From NCBI GenBank assembly GCA_041654915.1, contig JBAZCO010000113.1, forward strand, positions 1-5,265: a stretch of DNA of 5,265 nt. Reading direction: 5' to 3'. The position numbers were made by a program, and so were the translations under genes. Numbering within the stretch: the first letter of the stretch is position 1; the number at the start of each line of letters is the position of its first letter. Positions 3,971 through 5,265 of this stretch are shown here, one piece after another. This DNA is from JBAZCO01 sp041654915 (GTDB taxonomy: Bacteria > Bacillota > Clostridia > Christensenellales > DTU072). The notes under the pieces are model-generated. The model was not told the DNA's origin. It did no database searches and saw only the letters and a list, made by a program, of their open reading frames with translations.

Positions 3971-4867
3971 ATGGAAAAGAACGATTATAATATTGCACTA
4001 ATAATTGATGCAGACAATATTTCTTACAAGTATCTTGACACGCTGCTAACCGAGTTAAAAAAGTATGGGCGAATTGCCTATAAGCGTGCCTATGGCGACT
4101 TTACCGAGATAGGCAAACAAGGTTGGACGACTACAATAAAAGAAAACGGCATAGTGCCTGTGCAAGAATATGCTCATGTAAAAGGCAAGAACAGCACAGA
4201 TATCACAATGATAATAGATGCTATGGATATTTTGTATGCAAAGTATGCCGACTGTTTTTGTATTGCGACAAGCGACAGCGACTTTACCAGACTTATCACA
4301 AGGTTTAGGGAGAGCAATGTATTTATCATAGGTGCAGGGGAATCTAAGGCAAACAAAGCTTTTATTAGAAACTATGATAGGTTTATTATTCTAGACCAAC
4401 TCTATAAAGTGAACGAGAAAGAAACAAAGAAAGCAAAAAGAGTAGAAAAGAGTGATAAAAAAGAGGAAATTAAGCCGCTAAAGACTATAAAACCCGAGCA
4501 AGCCAAGCCGAACGAAAAAACCGTCGAAACTCTAGATAAGGTAGCCAAATTACCCGAAAAGGTTGCCGAAATGGGCGAACACACAGAGCCGCTTGAGGTT
4601 GTACCCGTAAGCGAGATATATGATTATGTTAGGGATTTGATAGACCAAGATGATGGTTCGGATTGGATGTTTTTAGCAACAGTTATGCAAAAGCTGTATA
4701 TCCAATATCCCGAATTTAACTACAAGCTATATAATGCAAAAAACACCAAAGAGTTTTTCAAGATGAGCGATTATTTTGAACTTAGACAGTCCACCAAAAA
4801 CAAGGCAAACGATTCGGTTATGATAAGAAACCGTCCTACACCCACAAAGAAAACGGGAAGCCGCTAA
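3971..4867 (+). CDS. NYN (PIN-like) putative ribonuclease with C-terminal LOTUS/OST-HTH domain
   Basis: The product has 298 residues; AGAGG at 3962-3966 lies 4 bases before the ATG. Residues 6-145 form a LabA-like NYN domain of the PIN nuclease fold: IALIIDADNISYKYLD (D13, D15, N16), KRAYGDFTE, GWTTTIKENGI, KGKNSTDITMIIDAMD (D77, D83) and CIATSDSDFTRLITRFRESN (D102, D104), followed by GAGESKANKAF. The acidic residues expected to bind the catalytic metal are all present, so the nuclease is predicted active. Residues 146-205 are a Lys/Glu-rich, probably disordered linker that could also touch nucleic acid. Residues about 212-275 (VSEIYDYVRDLI...WMFLATVMQKL...FNYKLYNAKNTKEFFK...YFELR) look like a LOTUS/OST-HTH domain, a predicted RNA-binding winged helix. 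The architecture is widespread in bacteria, but its cellular target is unknown. It follows the diguanylate cyclase by 64 bases with no clear terminator, so co-transcription is plausible. No signal peptide; cytoplasmic. Confidence 0.9.
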   Translation: MEKNDYNIALIIDADNISYKYLDTLLTELKKYGRIAYKRAYGDFTEIGKQGWTTTIKENGIVPVQEYAHVKGKNSTDITMIIDAMDILYAKYADCFCIATSDSDFTRLITRFRESNVFIIGAGESKANKAFIRNYDRFIILDQLYKVNEKETKKAKRVEKSDKKEEIKPLKTIKPEQAKPNEKTVETLDKVAKLPEKVAEMGEHTEPLEVVPVSEIYDYVRDLIDQDDGSDWMFLATVMQKLYIQYPEFNYKLYNAKNTKEFFKMSDYFELRQSTKNKANDSVMIRNRPTPTKKTGSR

Positions 4868-4942
4868 AGCATAAGCAACTGTTTCTAGAGCGGGCTTGCC
4901 TGTTTACCCTAAAAATTGCTTAGTAAAAAAGAGAGAATTATT
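4868..4942 (+). other. Spacer between the NYN gene and eda, with a long-range inverted repeat
   Basis: TAAGCAA (4872-4878) and TTGCTTA (4916-4922) are perfect inverted copies enclosing 37 bases; inside lies a small GGC-TT-GCC hairpin (4893-4900). The spacer ends with GAGAG (4931-4935), seven bases before the eda ATG and the probable ribosome binding site. No convincing promoter boxes or U-tailed terminator are visible, so read-through into eda is possible. The folding might be a leader structure, but evidence is thin. Confidence 0.3.
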
Positions 4943-5265
4943 ATGGAATACAAATATTTAGATGTTTTGGAGCGGGTAAAAATTGTACCCGTAATTAAAC
5001 TTGACAACATAGCCGATACGATTCCGCTTTTGCAAGCGCTAAAAGACGGCGGCATACCCATAGCAGAAATCACTTATAGAACATTCGCTGCCGCCGAGGC
5101 AATAAAGATTGGGGCGGAGACTTTTCCCGATATGGTTATCGGGGCAGGCTCGGTAATTAAAGTAAGTCAAGCCAGCCAAGCAGTTAAGTTGGGTGCAAAG
5201 TTTATTGTAAGCCCCGGGTTTAGCGGCGAAGTGGCAGAGTTTTGCGTGCAGAACGGTATAGATTA
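4943..5265 (+). CDS. eda: KDPG/KHG aldolase (bifunctional 2-keto-3-deoxy-6-phosphogluconate / 4-hydroxy-2-oxoglutarate aldolase), 3' end missing
   Basis: The first 107 codons are present and the frame is open to the window end; the family is usually about 205-215 residues, so roughly half is here. This class I (Schiff-base) aldolase cleaves KDPG to pyruvate and glyceraldehyde 3-phosphate in the Entner-Doudoroff and hexuronate pathways, and many members also cleave 4-hydroxy-2-oxoglutarate. The sequence shows the family start (ERVKIVPVIKLDN), ALKDGGIPIAEITYRT with Glu42 and Arg46 matching E. coli Glu45 and Arg49 (catalytic acid/base and carboxylate binding), FPDMVIGAGSV, and GAKFIVSPGFSGEVAEFC. 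The Schiff-base lysine lies beyond the window. GAGSV carries Ser70 where Thr is usual, a conservative change. In anaerobic Bacillota eda often stands next to kdgK or uronate genes, but what follows cannot be seen. The ribosome binding site is GAGAG at 4931-4935. Confidence 0.93.
   Translation, partial: MEYKYLDVLERVKIVPVIKLDNIADTIPLLQALKDGGIPIAEITYRTFAAAEAIKIGAETFPDMVIGAGSVIKVSQASQAVKLGAKFIVSPGFSGEVAEFCVQNGID

Noticed and set aside
4123..4584. Short open frames in other phases within the NYN gene (4123-4308 plus; 4174-4356 and 4402-4584 minus)
   Set aside because: All are embedded in a well-supported NYN-LOTUS coding frame and lack their own start signals; the Ser/Phe-rich minus-strand peptides are the antisense of a Lys/Glu-rich linker.
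1..5265. CRISPR array, insertion sequence or phage genes
   Set aside because: No regularly spaced repeats, no terminal inverted repeats and no transposase, integrase or phage structural motifs were seen on either strand.

Overview
The window looks like chromosomal DNA of a low-to-middle G+C, spore-forming member of the Bacillota, probably class Clostridia. The evidence is AT-rich intergenic DNA with consensus sigma-A promoters and purine-rich ribosome binding sites, a protein closely resembling the BclB exosporium family, a FlaR-like 'topology modulation' P-loop protein, a small clostridial-type HEPN-like protein, and clostridial-type MsrA and KDPG aldolase sequences. The species cannot be named from this sequence. 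I see no transposase, integrase, phage gene or CRISPR array; this reads as ordinary core and accessory chromosome.

Layout. 1-468 (+): 3' part of a P-loop nucleotide kinase-like gene, cut by the window start. 485-922 (-): small HEPN-like protein with an RNKLAH motif, convergent with the first gene and having its own promoter and a palindrome over the transcription start. 976-1060: GC-rich, inverted-repeat-rich DNA, partly a probable terminator. 1079-1154 (-): tRNA-Ala with anticodon CGC and a near-perfect consensus promoter. 1362-1853 (+): peptide methionine sulfoxide reductase MsrA. 1896-1925: strong bidirectional terminator. 1953-2867 (-): exosporium-type surface protein made of a C1q/TNF-like domain followed by a BclB C-terminal domain, with no collagen repeats. 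3004-3906 (+): PAS-GGDEF diguanylate cyclase. 3971-4867 (+): NYN (PIN-like) putative ribonuclease with a C-terminal LOTUS/OST-HTH domain. 4943-5265 (+): 5' part of eda (KDPG/KHG aldolase), cut by the window end.

The genes do not form one obvious pathway. Three themes can be picked out: spore surface assembly (BclB-like protein), signalling by c-di-GMP (PAS-GGDEF, possibly co-transcribed with the NYN-LOTUS protein), and stress or RNA metabolism (MsrA, HEPN-like, NYN-LOTUS). The last three plus-strand genes have gaps of 64 and 75 bases with no convincing terminator between them, so they could share transcripts. I found no clear-cut new system. The items most worth a second look are the collagen-free two-domain exosporium protein, the cysteine motif in the PAS sensor next to the NYN-LOTUS gene, and the HEPN-like gene with a palindrome on its promoter.
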